NCBI GenBank assembly: GCA_949299455.1
Contig: CASGAN010000004.1
Coordinates: 1 to 64,000 of the forward strand
Direction: 5' to 3'
Length of the DNA: 64,000 nt
From: an uncultured Oscillospiraceae bacterium
Lineage (GTDB): Bacteria > Bacillota > Clostridia > Oscillospirales > Ruminococcaceae
The position numbers and the translations under genes were made by a program. The notes beneath the pieces are model-generated. The model was not told the origin of the DNA. It searched no databases and saw only the letters and a list, made by a program, of their open reading frames with translations. Numbering within the stretch: position 1 is the stretch's first letter; every line of letters starts with the position of its first letter. Positions 15,456-24,948 of this stretch are shown here, piece after piece.

Positions 15456-16226
15456 ATGAAAATCGGTGCACAGGGCTTTACCATCCGCGACTTTGTCAAA
15501 ACACCCGCGGACATCGAAGCTTCTTTAAAAAAACTGCATGAGATCGGCTATACATCGCTTCAGGTATCGGCATTCGGCGAGATTGAGCCCACACGTTTGC
15601 GTGCGATTGCCGACGAAAACGAACTGTCGATTATCGTGACGCACACAAACCCCGACCGCATCTTAAATGAAACGGCACAGGTCATCCGCGACCATCAGAT
15701 CTTGGGTGCAAACTTTGTCGGCATCGGCATGATGCCCGAGCGGTACTTGGGTTCGCTCGAAGGCACCCGCGCATTTCTGCGTGACTTTGCGCCTGCGGCA
15801 AAAATGCTCAAGGAAGCAGGCATGAAGCTTTGCTATCACAATCACTTTTTTGAGTATCAGCGTGAAGAGGGAAAGACGTATTTAGACATCATGGCAGAGG
15901 AAACCGATCCGAGCGAATGGAGTTTTATCCTCGACGTGTTCTGGACGCAGTTTTCCGGACGGTGCCCGGCAAAACAGATCGAGATGCTTGAAGGCCGCAT
16001 CGACGTAATCCACTTTAAAGATCTTGCCATGAACGGACGCGAACACCGCACTGCACCGGTCATGGAGGGAAATCTCTGCTGGGACGAAATTTTCGACGCA
16101 TGCAAGCGCACGAACATTCCGTATGCGATGGTCGAGCAGGACGACACCTACGGCAAAGACCCGTTTGATGAGCTTGCGCTAAGCTACAAAAACTTGGTCC
16201 GCGCCGGCATGATCGGGGAGGAATGA
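15456..16226 (+). CDS. Sugar phosphate isomerase/epimerase (TIM barrel)
   Basis: 256 residues of the xylose-isomerase-like/AP-endonuclease-2 fold. Likely metal ligands are in LCYHNHFFEY (His), SFILDVFWTQFSG (Asp), IDVIHFKDL (His) and YAMVEQDDTYG (Glu). Such proteins isomerise or epimerise keto sugars or inositols. GGAGGT precedes the ATG. It lies 21 nt after the SDR gene and overlaps the next gene, so it belongs to the uronate operon. The exact substrate is not visible. Confidence 0.75.
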   Translation: MKIGAQGFTIRDFVKTPADIEASLKKLHEIGYTSLQVSAFGEIEPTRLRAIADENELSIIVTHTNPDRILNETAQVIRDHQILGANFVGIGMMPERYLGSLEGTRAFLRDFAPAAKMLKEAGMKLCYHNHFFEYQREEGKTYLDIMAEETDPSEWSFILDVFWTQFSGRCPAKQIEMLEGRIDVIHFKDLAMNGREHRTAPVMEGNLCWDEIFDACKRTNIPYAMVEQDDTYGKDPFDELALSYKNLVRAGMIGEE

Positions 16227-16228
16227 GC

Positions 16229-17086
16229 ATGGCGATGTTTGTTCTCTCCGCATTCACGGATGAATCGTCGTCGTCGCTGTCCGGTCAGATCGATGCCGCT
16301 GTCCGCAACGGCCTTTCCCACATTGAACTGCGGCAGTTGGACGGCAAACAGGCCATCGAACAACCGGCAGACAAATTAAAGGAAGCGGCACATATCCTCG
16401 CAGAATCGGGGATTTCGGTGTCGGCACTCGGTTCGCCGATCGGAAAAGTCGACATTGACGCTCCGTTTGCGCAGCACTTAGAACAGTTTTACCGCGCAGT
16501 GGAAGCCGCACACCTGCTCGGCACCGATCGTATCCGGATGTTCAGCTTTTTTATGCCAAAAGGCAAAGACCCGATGGTATATGCATCGCTTGTTGCCGAG
16601 CGGCTGAATCAAATGTGCGATTACGCAAAACGCGAGGGTGTGCTCTGCTGTCATGAAAACGAAAAGGACATCTTCGGCGACAATGCGGCACGCAGTGCGT
16701 ATCTTTTGCAAAACGTGCCCGATCTTTCGTTTGTATTTGACCCTGCCAACTGCGTACAGTGCGGGGAAGTGCCGCAGACGCTTTACGACGCTGTTTTGCC
16801 GAAGCTTTCGTATTTCCATGCAAAGGACGCACGCAAAGACGGCAGTGTGACGCCCTGCGGCGACGGTGACGGCGATGTGTCCGCACTGATTGACCGGTAT
16901 GCACAGACGAATGCGCCGCGCATTCTGTCGGTCGAGCCGCATCTGTTTGATTTTTCGGGCCTTTCGTCGCTCCAGACGGAAGCGCTTACCCATACCACAC
17001 ACGACAAAACACCCGAAGCCGCATTTGACCGCGCCGTTCGTGCGCTCAAAGCGCTTTTAGATGAGAAAGGATATTCGTATGAATGA
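16229..17086 (+). CDS. Second sugar phosphate isomerase/epimerase (TIM barrel)
   Basis: 285 residues, same superfamily as the gene before it but only distantly similar. It opens FVLSAFTDESSSSLSGQID; barrel motifs are LCCHENEKDIFGD, LSFVFDPANCVQ, LSYFHAKDAR and ILSVEPHLFDF, giving the usual Glu/Asp/His/Glu metal set. The start at 16229 is favoured because GGGGAGG is 7 nt away; the ATG at 16223 is too close to it. Overlapping ends with both neighbours mark it as part of the operon. Pairs of such isomerases with a Gfo/Idh enzyme often form keto-sugar interconversion routes. Confidence 0.75.
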   Translation: MAMFVLSAFTDESSSSLSGQIDAAVRNGLSHIELRQLDGKQAIEQPADKLKEAAHILAESGISVSALGSPIGKVDIDAPFAQHLEQFYRAVEAAHLLGTDRIRMFSFFMPKGKDPMVYASLVAERLNQMCDYAKREGVLCCHENEKDIFGDNAARSAYLLQNVPDLSFVFDPANCVQCGEVPQTLYDAVLPKLSYFHAKDARKDGSVTPCGDGDGDVSALIDRYAQTNAPRILSVEPHLFDFSGLSSLQTEALTHTTHDKTPEAAFDRAVRALKALLDEKGYSYE

Positions 17087-18254
17087 AGTACGCATCGGTA
17101 TCGTGGGCATCGGCAACATGGGCAGTGCTCACGCAAAAAGCATTTTAGCAGGAAACGTTGCACGGCTGACACTCGGTGCAGTCTGCGACATTGCACCCAA
17201 AAAACTCTTCTGGGCGAGCGAAAATCTCCCCGGTGTGCCGCAGTTTTCCGACTATCACGAGATGTTTGCAAGCGGCCTGATTGACGCAGTGCTCATTGCA
17301 ACGCCGCATTATCTCCATCCGACGATCGCCATCGACGGCTTCTCCGCCGGACTTCACGTGCTGACCGAAAAACCGGCAGGCGTTTACACAAATCAGGTCC
17401 AGCAGATGAACGACGCCGCAAAAGCGTCCGATCGTGTGTTTGGCATCATGTACAACCAGCGCACCAACCCGCAGTTCCAGAAAATTCGCGAGATCATCAA
17501 GAGCGGCCGCTTGGGCGAATGCAAACGCTTTATTTGGATCATCACGAACTGGTACCGCACCCAGGCGTACTATGATTCGGGCACATGGCGTGCCACCTGG
17601 GCAGGCGAGGGCGGCGGCGTGCTGATTAACCAGTGCCCGCACAACCTGGATTTGTGGCAGTGGATGTTCGGCATGCCGACCCGCGTGCGTGCAACATGCC
17701 ACTACGGCAAATGGCACAACATCGAGGTTGAGGACGAAGTGACGGCATATGCCGAATACGCAAACGGTGCAAGCGCCGTATTCATCACAACGACCGGCGA
17801 AGCACCCGGCACAAACCGTCTGGAAGTAACCGGCGACCGCGGCAAGCTCGTCTGGGAGGAAGGCAAGCTCACCTTTTACGAGCTGTCAGTTCCGGAGCGT
17901 GAAACATGCTTTACGAGCAAAGAGGGCTTTGTGACACCGGAGATGACGGTGCACGACGTCCCGGTTGAAGGCGAGGAAACGGCACACAACGGCATCCTCT
18001 TAAACTTCACAAACGCCATTTTGGACGGAGAAGAACTGCTCGCACCGGGCGAAGAGGGCATCTGCGGCCTGACCGTATCAAATGCCATTCACCTCTCCGA
18101 CTGGACAAACGACTGGGTCACACTCCCGATCGACAGCGATAAATTTGAAGCGATGCTCAATGAACGGCGCAAAAATTCCCATGTAAAAGAACACGCAGTG
18201 AGCGAAATTGCCGACCTGCGCGGCACATACAACAGCCGCTGGAGCGTGCGCTGA
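17079..18254 (+). CDS. Gfo/Idh/MocA-family oxidoreductase
   Basis: 391 residues. The N-terminal Rossmann domain has IGIVGIGNMGSAHAKSIL (GxGxxG). It is followed by the family signature VLTEKPAGVYTNQ (EKP) and a C-terminal substrate domain with GGGVLINQCPHNLDLWQW, where the Lys of EKP and the Asn/His pair are the likely catalytic residues. Members oxidise or reduce sugars and inositols with NAD(P). The start at 17079 overlaps the previous stop. It is the last gene of the uronate operon, before the terminator at 18267. Confidence 0.85.
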   Translation: MNEVRIGIVGIGNMGSAHAKSILAGNVARLTLGAVCDIAPKKLFWASENLPGVPQFSDYHEMFASGLIDAVLIATPHYLHPTIAIDGFSAGLHVLTEKPAGVYTNQVQQMNDAAKASDRVFGIMYNQRTNPQFQKIREIIKSGRLGECKRFIWIITNWYRTQAYYDSGTWRATWAGEGGGVLINQCPHNLDLWQWMFGMPTRVRATCHYGKWHNIEVEDEVTAYAEYANGASAVFITTTGEAPGTNRLEVTGDRGKLVWEEGKLTFYELSVPERETCFTSKEGFVTPEMTVHDVPVEGEETAHNGILLNFTNAILDGEELLAPGEEGICGLTVSNAIHLSDWTNDWVTLPIDSDKFEAMLNERRKNSHVKEHAVSEIADLRGTYNSRWSVR

Positions 18255-18266
18255 GCATTTTAAAGC

Positions 18267-18308
18267 AAACAAAAAGACGAACGGAAAAAATCGTTCGTCT
18301 TTTTGTTT
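18267..18308. terminator. Bidirectional terminator between uronate operon and permease gene
   Basis: AAACAAAAAGACGAACG (18267-18283) pairs with CGTTCGTCTTTTTGTTT (18292-18308). A-rich and T-rich ends suit both converging genes. Confidence 0.9.
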
Positions 18309-18313
18309 GTGGT

Positions 18314-19612
18314 TTATTTTTTATCGTCTGCCTCTTTTTCAATCGGCGGTTCGGGCGCGCCCTCTTCGGGAATGCCGTCTGACGGCCAATAGACGATTTT
18401 TTCGTCCACAGTGATATGGTCGATCGACTCATAGACCTTTGTGCTCACCGGCATATCACGCTGTGTAAGCCGGTCTTTTGCAATCTCAGCTGCCAGCGAA
18501 TAGATGAGCGCAAACAGCGGCACACCGATGATCATACCGCCAAGGCCAAAGAATCCGCCGAACACCATGATCGAAAAGATGACCCAGAATGCCGACAATC
18601 CGGTCGATTCGCCGACCACCTTCGGACCGATGAAGTTTGCGTCGATCTGCAAGAGAACAAACGCAAAAATGACGAAATACAGCGCCGTCATCGGATTAAC
18701 GACAAGAATCAGCACCGCAGACGGAATGACGCCGATGAACGGACCGAAAAACGGAATGATGTTCGTGACCGCCACAATGACCGAAATGAGCATTGCAAAC
18801 GGCATATTGAACACCGACATGCCGACAAACATCAGCACCCAGACGATTACGGCTTCAATCAGCTTTCCTTTGACAAACGAGCCGAACACACGATCTGCCC
18901 GCCGCGTTACACGAAGCATCTGATTCGTCGCTTTGATTGAAAAAATCGCATAGCAGACTTTTTTGGTCTGTGCAAAAAACGTTTCCTTGCTGAACAAAAT
19001 ATAGATCGACACAATCACGCCCACACAGATGTTCACAATCGTGCTCACCACGCCGATGATGCCGACCGTCAAGCCGCCTGCCAGGTTTGTAAGCTGCGGC
19101 AAGAGATCATTCGTCGCCCAGCTCGTAACCGTTTTGCTGATGTTTTCAAACTGTGTTTCGAGCATTGTAACAATGTTCTGATTTTCCGACGCAAAGCCGA
19201 GAATCCATTTTTCGATCCGGGAAAAATACGTCGACAGGTTTATAATAATGCCGCTGATGCTTTGGAAGAGCTGCGGAAACACCATGAAGCCGAGCGCAAA
19301 CACCACCGCAAACGCCAGCAAAAACGTGACAATCAGCGCAAATACGCGGGCAAGCTTCGGATGCACCTGCTTGTTTGTTTTAGAGATCAGCGGCTTAAAG
19401 CACCGCTTTTCGAAAAACTCCATCACCGGGTTTAAGAGATACGCGGTGACAAATCCGATCAAGAACGGTGTGGCAATCGCAATCAGAAAATTGATGACCG
19501 ACAGTACAACGTCCATACGGTTTAACAGCAGATAAAACAAAATACTTGCAACGATGACCAAAAACGCTGTAATGCCCCAATACAGATATTTTGGATTCCA
19601 TCGAAATTTCAT
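18314..19612 (-). CDS. AI-2E family transporter (UPF0118/PerM type)
   Basis: 432 residues with about eight hydrophobic helices: two pairs near the N-terminus, a loop of about 100 residues (EKWILGFASENQNIVTM...), then the conserved C-terminal cluster with INMPFA-like SVFNMPFAMLISVIVAVTN, IPFFGPFIGVIPSAV, and GLSAFWVIFSIMVFGG. This is the AI-2E/PerM layout. Family members export various small solutes, and autoinducer-2 transport is shown for only a few. GGAGGTG lies 5 nt before the ATG. The acidic tail (PEEGAPEPPIEKEADDKK) is unusual but not informative. Confidence 0.85.
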   Translation of the reverse strand: MKFRWNPKYLYWGITAFLVIVASILFYLLLNRMDVVLSVINFLIAIATPFLIGFVTAYLLNPVMEFFEKRCFKPLISKTNKQVHPKLARVFALIVTFLLAFAVVFALGFMVFPQLFQSISGIIINLSTYFSRIEKWILGFASENQNIVTMLETQFENISKTVTSWATNDLLPQLTNLAGGLTVGIIGVVSTIVNICVGVIVSIYILFSKETFFAQTKKVCYAIFSIKATNQMLRVTRRADRVFGSFVKGKLIEAVIVWVLMFVGMSVFNMPFAMLISVIVAVTNIIPFFGPFIGVIPSAVLILVVNPMTALYFVIFAFVLLQIDANFIGPKVVGESTGLSAFWVIFSIMVFGGFFGLGGMIIGVPLFALIYSLAAEIAKDRLTQRDMPVSTKVYESIDHITVDEKIVYWPSDGIPEEGAPEPPIEKEADDKK

Positions 19613-19645
19613 ACAGCACCTCCTCTTTATGATTGAATCGATGCG

Positions 19646-20278
19646 TTATCCCACATTGGTGTAGGTGGTATAAACAGGGGGAACCGGTTCTTCCATGCGG
19701 TTTCTAATTGCAAACAGGAAAAACGAGTGAATACAAAAGATTGCACCGCAGATGGAAAACGCCATCGCCGCTTTTTTCATATAGCGGCAGTAGACAGGGT
19801 AGAGGATAAAGGCTTCGAGCACCCGGTAGGCGATCTGTGCCGCCGAAAGAAGAAGCGAAAGCATTGTGCAGATCAGCTGGATCGGCATGAGCTGCATCAT
19901 GAGACGTTCAACGGCCTCTTCTCCAAGCACAGCCATCTGCAGCAGTCCGCCGAACAGCGGTACAAACCACAGCGTCACGGTAATCAGCAGCATCACCGCC
20001 GTTGCACCAATCAAAATCGCGCCCGCAATCGGATACCATTTACGCCACGAATATTTGCGGCAAAACGGCTGTTTTTCAGGCATCGAGTCCGAAAGTTCGC
20101 CCAGAAGCTGCTGTCTTGCAACCGGCACCCATGCACGCCAAAGCGCAGGTGCACCGCGCCGCTGTGCGATTTTCTGCACACCGAGCCCGCCCAAAACATA
20201 GGAAGTGATCAAAATACCCAGTGGAATCAGCATAATGAGTAAAAACAACGTAATAAGCAGTTGAATTGCGCCATCCAT
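19646..20278 (-). CDS. Polytopic membrane protein of unknown function
   Basis: 210 residues with about five hydrophobic segments: 5-30, 86-112, 115-125, 134-160 and 178-200. A basic loop lies between the first two (RRGAPALWRAWVPVARQQ, then CRKYSWRKWYP). GGAGG is 9 nt before the ATG. It lies between aspS and the AI-2E gene on the same strand and may share their transcript. No family is recognised. Confidence 0.6.
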   Translation of the reverse strand: MDGAIQLLITLFLLIMLIPLGILITSYVLGGLGVQKIAQRRGAPALWRAWVPVARQQLLGELSDSMPEKQPFCRKYSWRKWYPIAGAILIGATAVMLLITVTLWFVPLFGGLLQMAVLGEEAVERLMMQLMPIQLICTMLSLLLSAAQIAYRVLEAFILYPVYCRYMKKAAMAFSICGAIFCIHSFFLFAIRNRMEEPVPPVYTTYTNVG

Positions 20279-20321
20279 AATGAAAATGCCTCCTCTTTGT
20301 TATGGCAATAAAGCCGTCAGA

Positions 20322-22109
20322 TTATTCAGCTTCTTCCTCTAAAACCGATGCAATGTGAAGTTCTTTGAGCTGCTCAGCATCTACAACAGACGGGCATTCG
20401 CTCATCAGTTCACTTGCATTCTGAACTTTCGGGAATGCGATGACGTCACGCAGGCTGTCCGAGCCGCACATAATCATCGACAAACGGTCAAGACCGATGC
20501 CCATGCCGCCGTGCGGCGGTGCACCATAGCGGTATGCATTTACAAGGAAGCCGAATTTTGCTTCGATTTCCTCGTCGGTGAGGCCTAACGACTCGAACAT
20601 TTTCTGCTGAAGCTCAAAATCAGTAATACGGATCGAGCCGCTCGACAGCTCGGTGCCGTTTAACACCAAGTCATATGCTTTTGCACGCACAGCGCCCGGG
20701 TCGCTGTCAAGATACGGCAGGCACTCGTCAAGCGGCATCGTAAACGGATGGTGCATTGCGAGCCAGGTGTCGTTTTCCTCGTCATATTCAAAGAACGGGA
20801 ACTCGGTGATCCAGACAAAGTTGAACTGATCGGGGATAATGTCTAATTTTTTCGCAACGGTCAAGCGGATCTGACCCAGGGTCGGCAGAGTGACACGGTC
20901 GCAGTCTGCACAGAACAGTGCGACGTCGCCTTTTTCACAGCCGATGTGCGCAAGCAGTGCGGAAAGCTCTTCCTCGCTCATGAATTTCGAGAAGGAGCAC
21001 GACGGTGCGTCGTCAACCCAGCGGACAAACGCCAGACCTTTCGCGCCGATGCCGCGTGCCTGCTCGGTCAGCTTGTCGATCTCTTTGCGGGTGAGCACTT
21101 TTGCGCCGTCTTTTGCAACGATTGCGCGCACACTGCCACCAGCTGCCACTGCACCGGAGAACACACCGAAACCGCAGTCTTTCACGAGTTCAGAACAGTC
21201 AACGATCTCCATGCCGAAGCGGGTATCCGGTTTATCGGAGCCGTAGCGCTCCATTGCATCTTTGTACGTCATACGCGGAATCGGCAGTGCGATGTCCACG
21301 TCGAGCACCTCGGAAAACAGCCGTTTGATGTATCCCTCTGTCATCTCCAGGATATCCTCGACGTCGACAAAGCTCATCTCCAAGTCGATCTGTGTAAATT
21401 CCGGCTGACGGTCTGCGCGCAGGTCCTCGTCGCGGAAGCAGCGTGCCAGCTGGATATAGCGGTCATAGCCGGCGATCATCAGAAGCTGTTTGTAAATCTG
21501 CGGCGACTGCGGCAGTGCATAGAATTTGCCCGGATGCACACGCGACGGAACGAGATAGTCACGCGCACCCTCCGGCGTCGATTTCATCATCATCGGCGTT
21601 TCGATCTCCAAAAAGCCGTTTTCATAGAAATAGTCGCGGGTCACTTTTGCGATTTTATGACGCATCTGGATATTGCGCTGGAGTTTTTCGCGGCGCAGGT
21701 CCAGGTAACGGTATTTTAATGCAATTTCGTCGCCGACTTTGCCGTCGTCGTTTACATGGAACGGCGGGGTCTGTGCCGATGCCAGAATGCGAAGCTCCGA
21801 CACATACACTTCGACCATACCGGTTTTTAAGTCGGTATTGACGCTCTCGCGGCGGCGGACTTCGCCTTTTGCGATCAGCACATATTCGCTTTTTAATGAT
21901 TTTGCCTTTGCGAATACTTCGCGGTCGGTTGTATCGTCAAAGGTGAGCTGTACAATGCCGGTGCGGTCACGCAGATCGACAAAGATCAAGTTGCCCTTGT
22001 CGCGCTGACGCTGTACAAAGCCTGCAACCACGACATTGGTGCCCACATCCTGCTCGCTCACTTCGCCGCAGTAACGTGTGCGGCGCAAATTTCCCATGGA
22101 TTCTGCCAT
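20322..22109 (-). CDS. aspS: Aspartyl-tRNA synthetase
   Basis: 595 residues, the normal length of the bacterial enzyme. The N-terminal OB fold binds the anticodon (RTRYCGEVSEQDVG, VDLRDRTGIVQLTF). Class II motif 1 is around YFYENGFLEIETPMM, motif 2 is FRDEDLRADRQPEFTQIDLE, the bacterial GAD insertion lies at about 290-410, and motif 3 is GGMGIGLDRLSMIMCG. It charges tRNA-Asp; some relatives also charge tRNA-Asn. The start at 22109 has AGGAGG upstream; the 29-residue extension does not. It follows hisS by 19 nt, the common hisS-aspS pair. Confidence 0.95.
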   Translation of the reverse strand: MAESMGNLRRTRYCGEVSEQDVGTNVVVAGFVQRQRDKGNLIFVDLRDRTGIVQLTFDDTTDREVFAKAKSLKSEYVLIAKGEVRRRESVNTDLKTGMVEVYVSELRILASAQTPPFHVNDDGKVGDEIALKYRYLDLRREKLQRNIQMRHKIAKVTRDYFYENGFLEIETPMMMKSTPEGARDYLVPSRVHPGKFYALPQSPQIYKQLLMIAGYDRYIQLARCFRDEDLRADRQPEFTQIDLEMSFVDVEDILEMTEGYIKRLFSEVLDVDIALPIPRMTYKDAMERYGSDKPDTRFGMEIVDCSELVKDCGFGVFSGAVAAGGSVRAIVAKDGAKVLTRKEIDKLTEQARGIGAKGLAFVRWVDDAPSCSFSKFMSEEELSALLAHIGCEKGDVALFCADCDRVTLPTLGQIRLTVAKKLDIIPDQFNFVWITEFPFFEYDEENDTWLAMHHPFTMPLDECLPYLDSDPGAVRAKAYDLVLNGTELSSGSIRITDFELQQKMFESLGLTDEEIEAKFGFLVNAYRYGAPPHGGMGIGLDRLSMIMCGSDSLRDVIAFPKVQNASELMSECPSVVDAEQLKELHIASVLEEEAE

Positions 22110-22128
22110 TTTTGTATTTCCTCCTCTG

Positions 22129-23469
22129 TTATGCGTTTTGACCCATCTGCATAATGCGGGCAAACGCATCGCTGCCGATCTGATCGCTGATGGCATCGGC
22201 TTCTGCCGCCAGCGCCGCGTCGTACAGCACGTTCATAAGCTCTGTTTCAAATTCGATCTCACGCTGTTCGCCGGTTTTCATATCTTTGATGTTCGCTTTT
22301 CCGGTGACAAGCTCGTTGTCGCCTAAGATCATCGACATCGAAGCACCCAGCTTATTTGCATATTTCATCTGTGCTTTGACACTGCGGTCCATAATGTCAA
22401 ACGACACCGAGAAGCCCTCGCTGCGGAGTTTGTCGCACAGCACCATTGCCTTTTCGAGCGCCGGCGCACCGATTGCACCGATATACAAATCACAGCCGCG
22501 CGGAGCGGGCAGTTCGATGCCCTGTGCGTTCAACAACAGCAAAAACCGCTCGATGCCCATAGCGAAACCGAGCGCCGGTGTCGGTTTGCCGCCCAATTGT
22601 TCGACAAGTCCGTCATAACGGCCGCCGCCGATGATCGTGCCCTGTGCACCGATTTCGTCCGATACAAACTCAAACACGGTTTTTGTATAATAATCAAGAC
22701 CGCGGACGATTTTCGGATCAACAACATACGGAATCCCCAGCTTGTCGAGCCCGCGTTTGACTGCGGTGAAGTGTTTTTCACACTCGTCACACAAAAAGTC
22801 GGTCACGACCGGTGCAGTGCGGATGCACTCTTTATCGCCGTCGACTTTGCAGTCGAGGATACGCATCGGGTTTTTCGAAAGACGCTCTAAACATGTTTCG
22901 CACAGCTCGTCCTTGTGTGTTTCAAAGTGTGCGCGCAGTGCCGCATGATAATCCGCACGGCACGTTTTGCATCCGATCGAATTGATACGCAGCGTGATGC
23001 CTTTTACACCAAACAGGTTTAAAATATGCCAGACGAGCGAAATCAGTTCCACATCGGCAGCAGGGGAGGAGGCGCCGAACACCTCACAGCCAAACTGATG
23101 GAATTCACGCAGGCGGCCTGCCTGCGGACGCTCGTGACGGAAACACGGCGTGATATAGCATGCTTTGAGCGGGAGCACGTCGTTTAACAGACTCTGTTCA
23201 AGCGCTGCACGCACAACGCCTGCTGTACCTTCCGGTTTTAACGCAAATACATCGCGGCTTTTTTGTCCCTTGACTTCAAACATCTCTTTCTGCACCACGT
23301 CGGTCGTGTCGCCCACACCGCGCGAAAACAGCTCAATCGCTTCAAATGTGGGGGTGCGGATCTCGCGGAATCCAAACAGTGCCGCTGTTTCAAGCAGTGT
23401 ACGTTCAATAAACTGCCACTGATGGCTCTGGGCAGGCAAAACGTCCTGCGTGCCTCTTGGGGCTTTCAT
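22129..23469 (-). CDS. hisS: Histidyl-tRNA synthetase
   Basis: 446 residues. Class II marks are APRGTQDVLP at the start, FGFREIRTPTFE, CFRHERPQAGRLREFHQFG (motif 2), VRGLDYYTKTVFE and GGGRYDGLVEQLGG (HisRS signatures), and ALGFAMGIERFLLLL (motif 3). It charges tRNA-His. The start is uncertain between ATG 23469, GTG 23472 and GTG 23481; GGAG lies 14, 11 and 2 nt away respectively. I used the ATG. A short leader with two GC-rich hairpins precedes it. Confidence 0.93.
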   Translation of the reverse strand: MKAPRGTQDVLPAQSHQWQFIERTLLETAALFGFREIRTPTFEAIELFSRGVGDTTDVVQKEMFEVKGQKSRDVFALKPEGTAGVVRAALEQSLLNDVLPLKACYITPCFRHERPQAGRLREFHQFGCEVFGASSPAADVELISLVWHILNLFGVKGITLRINSIGCKTCRADYHAALRAHFETHKDELCETCLERLSKNPMRILDCKVDGDKECIRTAPVVTDFLCDECEKHFTAVKRGLDKLGIPYVVDPKIVRGLDYYTKTVFEFVSDEIGAQGTIIGGGRYDGLVEQLGGKPTPALGFAMGIERFLLLLNAQGIELPAPRGCDLYIGAIGAPALEKAMVLCDKLRSEGFSVSFDIMDRSVKAQMKYANKLGASMSMILGDNELVTGKANIKDMKTGEQREIEFETELMNVLYDAALAAEADAISDQIGSDAFARIMQMGQNA

Positions 23470-23502
23470 CACTCGGATCACTTCTCCTTTTTTGTCCTAT
23501 CG

Positions 23503-23539
23503 GGCGGTGTGTACCGCCGCATCCGGCAAAGAACGCCGG
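23503..23539 (-). promoter_or_regulatory. Two small hairpins in the hisS leader
   Basis: GGCGGT/ACCGCC (23503-23518) with a 4-nt loop, and CCGGC/GCCGG (23523-23539) with a 7-nt loop. They lie between the promoter and the ribosome site of hisS. They are too small for a T-box. Confidence 0.45.
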
Positions 23540-23562
23540 GGAAATTTTTTTCATACATCGTT

Positions 23563-23589
23563 ATTATAGCACATCCGGCTTTTTCGCAA
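23563..23589 (-). promoter_or_regulatory. Promoter of hisS-aspS
   Basis: On the minus strand a TATAAT (23568-23563) with TTGCGA (23589-23584) 15 nt upstream. The spacing is short, so the -35 assignment is uncertain. Confidence 0.5.
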
Positions 23590-23612
23590 CAGCCTTTTTG
23601 ACAAAAAAAAAC

Positions 23613-23649
23613 AAAAGAGCCTGTTCAATTTCCTTGGACAGGCTCTTTT
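23613..23649. terminator. Terminator after mgsA
   Basis: AAAAGAGCCTGT (23613-23624) pairs with ACAGGCTCTTTT (23638-23649). The inner TCAA/TTGG extends the stem to about 16 bp. Confidence 0.85.
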
Positions 23650-23662
23650 CGTTTTCGAATTT

Positions 23663-24061
23663 TCAGCGCCGGACAATCGAACGCCAGTCGAGATCGCCGC
23701 GTTCCAATCCGTGGATGAGCATTTCGCCCGTTGCAATGTTGGTTGCAATCGGAATGTTGTGCACATCACAAAGACGCAAAAGCGTCATCTCGTTCGGTTC
23801 GTGCTCCTTGACCGTATGCGGATCACGGAAAAACAACACCATATCAATCTCGTTGCAGGCAATGCGTGCGGCAATCTGCTGGTCGCCGCCCTGTGCTCCG
23901 CTCAGAAAGCGCTCCACCTTAAGTCCTGTGGCCTCAGAAACAAGCTTGCCTGTTGTTCCTGTCGCACACAGTGTATGCTTGCTCAAAATCCCGCAATATG
24001 CAATGCAGAACTGAATCATCAGCTCTTTTTTTGCATCGTGTGCAATCAATGCGATTGTCAT
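23663..24061 (-). CDS. mgsA: Methylglyoxal synthase
   Basis: 132 residues. It converts dihydroxyacetone phosphate to methylglyoxal, a bypass of lower glycolysis. Family motifs are present: [18 protein letters not shown] (phosphate loop, T-G-T-T-G-K), [15 protein letters not shown] and [17 protein letters not shown] with the catalytic Asp region. The start at 24061 has AGGAAAGGG upstream. It is 46 nt after minD in the same operon; minD-mgsA neighbourhoods are common in Clostridia. Confidence 0.92.
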   Translation of the reverse strand: MTIALIAHDAKKELMIQFCIAYCGILSKHTLCATGTTGKLVSEATGLKVERFLSGAQGGDQQIAARIACNEIDMVLFFRDPHTVKEHEPNEMTLLRLCDVHNIPIATNIATGEMLIHGLERGDLDWRSIVRR

Positions 24062-24107
24062 ACCGAACACCCTTTCCTGATCATTTTCCCTCACCTGAAA
24101 ACCCTTC

Positions 24108-24830
24108 TCATACCGTTTTCAAAATCAGTGGGATATAGGAGCCGGTTAACCGCGATACGATCGCATCCGCAATCTGCATCACCTTTTTTTCGCCGGCGCC
24201 GCCTTTATTGACAAGACCTGCAGCATTTTTTACAAACGGCACCACACCCAGCAGTGCCGTTCCGCACAGGTCCATCGCTTCATCCAGATCCACAAGCCCG
24301 CCGCTTTTAACTGCATCACGGTCCACCTTGTTGAATACAAGCCGCGCAGGAACACTGAGCATCGGTGCAAGCTTCTGTGCATCCCGCACACAGATGATGT
24401 CGGGCGTGAGCACCAAAACAGCTTCGTCCGAAACACTGTTTGCAATGTCTGCACTGCAAAAAAGTCCTGCCGGAAGATCCAGCAGAATCAGATCATATCC
24501 GTTTTGAATCCCGCGCAGCAGTGCAGCCTGTTTTACAAGCGACGATTGGTCCTGCCCGCTCTGCTGCGCACAGCAAAGCGAAAGCAAAGGCAAATCGGGG
24601 TGGGGATAAATCGCCTGCTTGATGCGGATCTTTTCCTTCAGTACATCCGAAAGATCAAACACGATCTGATCCTGCATCGAAAGCAGCAGGTCAAGCGAAT
24701 GAAGCGGTGCGTCAAAATCTGCAAGCAGCACCCGTTTTCCTGCTTTTGCCGCGGCAATCCCCAAAAGCGCTGTCACCGTAGACTTTCCGGTGCCGCCTTT
24801 GCCGGAAAGAACAGAAATGATCTTTGCCAT
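24108..24830 (-). CDS. MinD/ParA-family ATPase
   Basis: 240 residues, somewhat short for MinD (about 260-270). The deviant Walker A is [10 protein letters not shown] (9-18), followed by [13 protein letters not shown] and the Walker B region LILLDLPAG. MinD works with MinC at the membrane to place the division septum. Neither minC nor minE lies next to it, and the C-terminus ([14 protein letters not shown]) is not the typical basic membrane helix. MinD is the most likely identity given the mre/mgsA context, but a MinD-like partition ATPase is possible. It has its own promoter. Confidence 0.75.
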   Translation of the reverse strand: MAKIISVLSGKGGTGKSTVTALLGIAAAKAGKRVLLADFDAPLHSLDLLLSMQDQIVFDLSDVLKEKIRIKQAIYPHPDLPLLSLCCAQQSGQDQSSLVKQAALLRGIQNGYDLILLDLPAGLFCSADIANSVSDEAVLVLTPDIICVRDAQKLAPMLSVPARLVFNKVDRDAVKSGGLVDLDEAMDLCGTALLGVVPFVKNAAGLVNKGGAGEKKVMQIADAIVSRLTGSYIPLILKTV

Positions 24831-24871
24831 CCATATCTCCTGTATTTTTGCGAAAATCGCTATGAATCTAA

Positions 24872-24900
24872 ATTATATTATATCAATAGTACACAGTCAA
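24872..24900 (-). promoter_or_regulatory. Promoter of minD-mgsA
   Basis: On the minus strand: TTGACT (24900-24895), 17-nt spacer, TATAAT (24877-24872). It lies in the 118-bp gap after the PBP2 gene. Confidence 0.8.
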
Positions 24901-24948
24901 TGCAAGAGTGAAACGAAAACCTTTTGTGCTTCTGACTGGTTTTTCGCG

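Noticed and set aside
23470-23560. T-box riboswitch upstream of hisS
   Set aside because: The leader is only about 90 nt, with two small hairpins. The region GGCGGTACACACCGCC is a hairpin and not the T-box core sequence, and there is no terminator/antiterminator pair.
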